Of a stretch of 64,000 nt of DNA, positions 62,138-64,000 are shown piece by piece. This stretch comes from Chlorophyllum brunneum (lineage: Eukaryota; Basidiomycota; Agaricomycetes; Agaricales; Agaricaceae). The translations under genes were made by a program, and so were the position numbers. The notes under the pieces are model-generated. The model had not been told where the DNA came from. It searched no databases and saw only the letters and a program-made list of their open reading frames with translations. Each line of letters opens with the position of its first letter. The stretch's first letter is position 1. The DNA lies in contig OY756149.1 in assembly GCA_963576785.1 (NCBI GenBank), positions 1,426,001 through 1,490,000 on the forward strand. The letters are read 5' to 3'.

Positions 62138-64000
62138 TAACAAACAGCAGACTATTCGAACCCACGGTCATGTTCTTCGGGATGAGCAATTCACTGGCAA
62201 CCTTTCAAAGGATGATGAACACGGTATTTCGAGAGATGTTACATAAGGGAACGCTCGTCAACTACATGGATGATTTTGTCATTCCAGGAGCCACTCAGGA
62301 AGAACTTGAAGAAAGAACAGCGCAGTTCTTGGATATTGCAGCCAAGCACCAGCTTTACTTCAAACAGTCAAAATGTGTGTTTGACGCGAAGGAAATACCC
62401 ATACTAGGCTTTATAGTGGGACAAGGCAGCGTTAAAATGGAGGAAGAGAAGGTGAAAGCAGTAAAAGATTGGCCAACACCCAAATCCGTGAAAGACGTCG
62501 AGAAATTCCTGGGTTTTGCAAACTTCTACCGACGATTCATACAAGACTTCAGTAACATAGCAACACCCCTACACGAGCTGAAGAAGAAAGATGCACAATG
62601 GTCATGGACAGAACGACAACAACAGGCATTTGAGAAGATCACGAAAAAAATCACGAGCGAACCAGTACTAGCAATGCCCCAAGACAAAGGGCAATACAGG
62701 GTAGAAGTGGATGCATCAGGATACAGAGTAGGAGCGGTGTTATCACAAAACCAGAATGACCAGTGGCACCCAATCGCCTTTCACTCGAGAACAATGACAC
62801 CGGCAGAACGAAACTACCAAATCTACGACAAAGAACTATTAGCAATCCGAGAAGCGATCAAAACATGGAGACAATACCTACTCGATGCCGACAAACCATT
62901 CAAGATATGGACGGACCACAAGAACCTAGAATACTTCAGGAAACCACAACAACTCACAGGATGACAGGCAAGATGGCAACTGGAATTACAGGAATATTGC
63001 TACACACTAAAACACATACCCGGAAAGACAAACATGAAAGTAGATGTGCTATCAAGATTGGCAAAAACGGACACAACCAAAGACAACACAAATATCACGC
63101 TACTACCCAACCATGTATTCGATAACACTACCACCGAGATCAGACAAATTTGGGAAATATCGGGAGAAGAAGACCTGAAACACCGATTACGAAAGGAGCA
63201 AAGAAGAGAAACACAATGGTTAAGAGAAAAGGAGAAATGACCAGAGGAGATATGGGAAAGAGATGGATTACCTATCTTTGAAGGAAGAATATACGCACTA
63301 CCAAACACCGAGTTACGCCAAGAAATACTCCAACAACACCACGACAGAACGGACATAGGACACCCAGGACAACACAGAATGATCGAACTCCTCAAAAGAA
63401 CATATTGGTGGCCACAAATGTGCAATGATGTTAAACGATACATCAAGGGATGCGACACATGTCAACGAAACAAAATACTCCGAACACAACCTACCACACA
63501 CCTCCATCCGCTACCAATACCCACCGGACCATGGGAAGAGATATCAATTGACATGATAGGACCACTGCCAGAATCGGAAGGATACGACGCGATACTTGTC
63601 ATCATTGATCGTTTCAGCAAAATGATCAGACTACGCGCAGTTAACACCACCCTATCATCCGAGGAGCTAGGAGATATTTATTGGGATGACATATGGAGAC
63701 AACATGGAATACCACGCAGGATCATCAGTGACAGAGGTCCACAATTCGCATCATGGCGGAACTTTGCAGAGCAACCAGCACCCAACGTAAACTATCCACG
63801 GCATACCATCCACAAACAGATGGTCAAACGGAGTGCATCAACCAAGAGGTCAAAGCCTACCTCAGAAATGTAATCAACCATGCGCAGGACAACTGGAAGA
63901 AATGGCTCAGCACCGCAGAATTCCAGTATAACAATAAAACACATAGTGCCACGGGACATTCACCATTCCAGATAGTATACGGATGACACCCATGGAAAGG
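62138..64000 (+). pseudogene. pol: Gypsy-B pol, second part: RT, RNase H, integrase
   Basis: RT palm YMDDFVIPGATQ, RNase H YRVEVDASGYRVGAVLSQ, then TGA at 62962-62964, connection QARWQLELQEY, another TGA at 63238-63240, integrase zinc finger HHDRTDIGHPGQH and CDTCQRNK, core DMIGPLPES and IISDRGPQFA. A 7-bp deletion after 63752 shifts the frame; the Glu region TECINQEVKAYL is open in 63753-63986, which ends at TGA 63984-63986 (CGA in A and D). It continues past the window end. Confidence 0.9.

Larger units (their letters stand above)
54681..64000 (+). mobile_element. Gypsy-B, chromovirus, split by Gypsy-D and cut by window end
   Basis: Plus-strand member of the Gypsy-A family: 5' LTR 54681-54981, gag 55075-56184, pol from 56244. 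Pol is interrupted at 57186 in RT by Gypsy-D and resumes at 62138 (joined reading AAFVTNSRLFEPTVMFFG). The 3' part with chromodomain, ORF3 and 3' LTR lies beyond base 64000. Stops and a 7-bp deletion show it is dead. Confidence 0.93.

Noticed and set aside
56370..63240. TGA used as a sense codon (alternative genetic code)
   Set aside because: Host-gene models (F2, F3, Ulp1-like) use TGA or TAA/TAG as normal stops and do not need readthrough, and the sister elements have CGA or CAA at the same sites.

Overview
The window looks like a transposon-packed locus of a basidiomycete fungus, most likely a mushroom-forming Agaricomycete. This is inferred from introns of about 40-65 bp in the few host genes, an F-box family, a C48 (Ulp1-like) protease gene, chromodomain Ty3/gypsy elements, Ty1/copia elements and Tad-type LINEs with RNase H. 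No species can be named from the sequence. No rRNA, CRISPR or convincing tRNA gene was seen.

Layout. 1-1003: decayed copy of a ~1 kb coding module that also sits inside the gag of Copia-1. 1004-9243: fragments of an old copia element (Copia-3) split by the complete element Copia-1 (1187-8547, 571-bp LTRs, TSD TGGAA). 9244-17920: degenerate Copia-2, itself hit by LINE-1 (10091-12170) and by a chromovirus solo LTR (16599-16903, TSD GTGCA). 17970-19576: F-box pseudogene. 20401-29820: LINE-4, an ORF1-only LINE split by complete chromovirus Gypsy-A (20808-27281, TSD TTCAG) and by LINE-3 (27876-28859). 30036-42621: an alpha/beta-hydrolase pseudogene carrying an 11.6-kb insertion, Gypsy-C (30672-42227, TSD ATGCA), whose LTR in turn holds LINE-2 (30715-34025). 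42887-50814: the host-gene island, with an apparently intact Ulp1-like protease gene (minus) divergent from two tandem F-box genes (plus) and a relic of a further F-box copy. 51469-54340: copia LTR fragment, a different LINE 3' end and a copia integrase fragment. 54681-64000: Gypsy-B (runs off the window), split by Gypsy-D (57187-62132, TSD GTTTG).

How the pieces fit. Almost every boundary is fixed by target-site duplications, so insertion order can be read: hydrolase, then Gypsy-C, then LINE-2; LINE-4, then LINE-3 and Gypsy-A; Gypsy-B, then Gypsy-D. Gypsy-A, B and D are one family. Both chromovirus lineages (A/B/D and C) show the same self-priming geometry: a stretch of 11-12 nt beginning 34 nt after the TATA box is complementary to the primer-binding site, which lies one base from the LTR. 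Both also carry an extra ORF after the chromodomain. Gypsy-D is the youngest element (LTRs differ at 1 of 294 positions) yet has a 1497-bp in-frame deletion removing most of RT, RNase H and the integrase zinc finger, so it was probably mobilised in trans. The LINEs share 5' and 3' ends, and LINE-2 carries a thrice-repeated two-hairpin module with compensatory changes.

All comparisons are by-eye readings within this window. No database search was possible.
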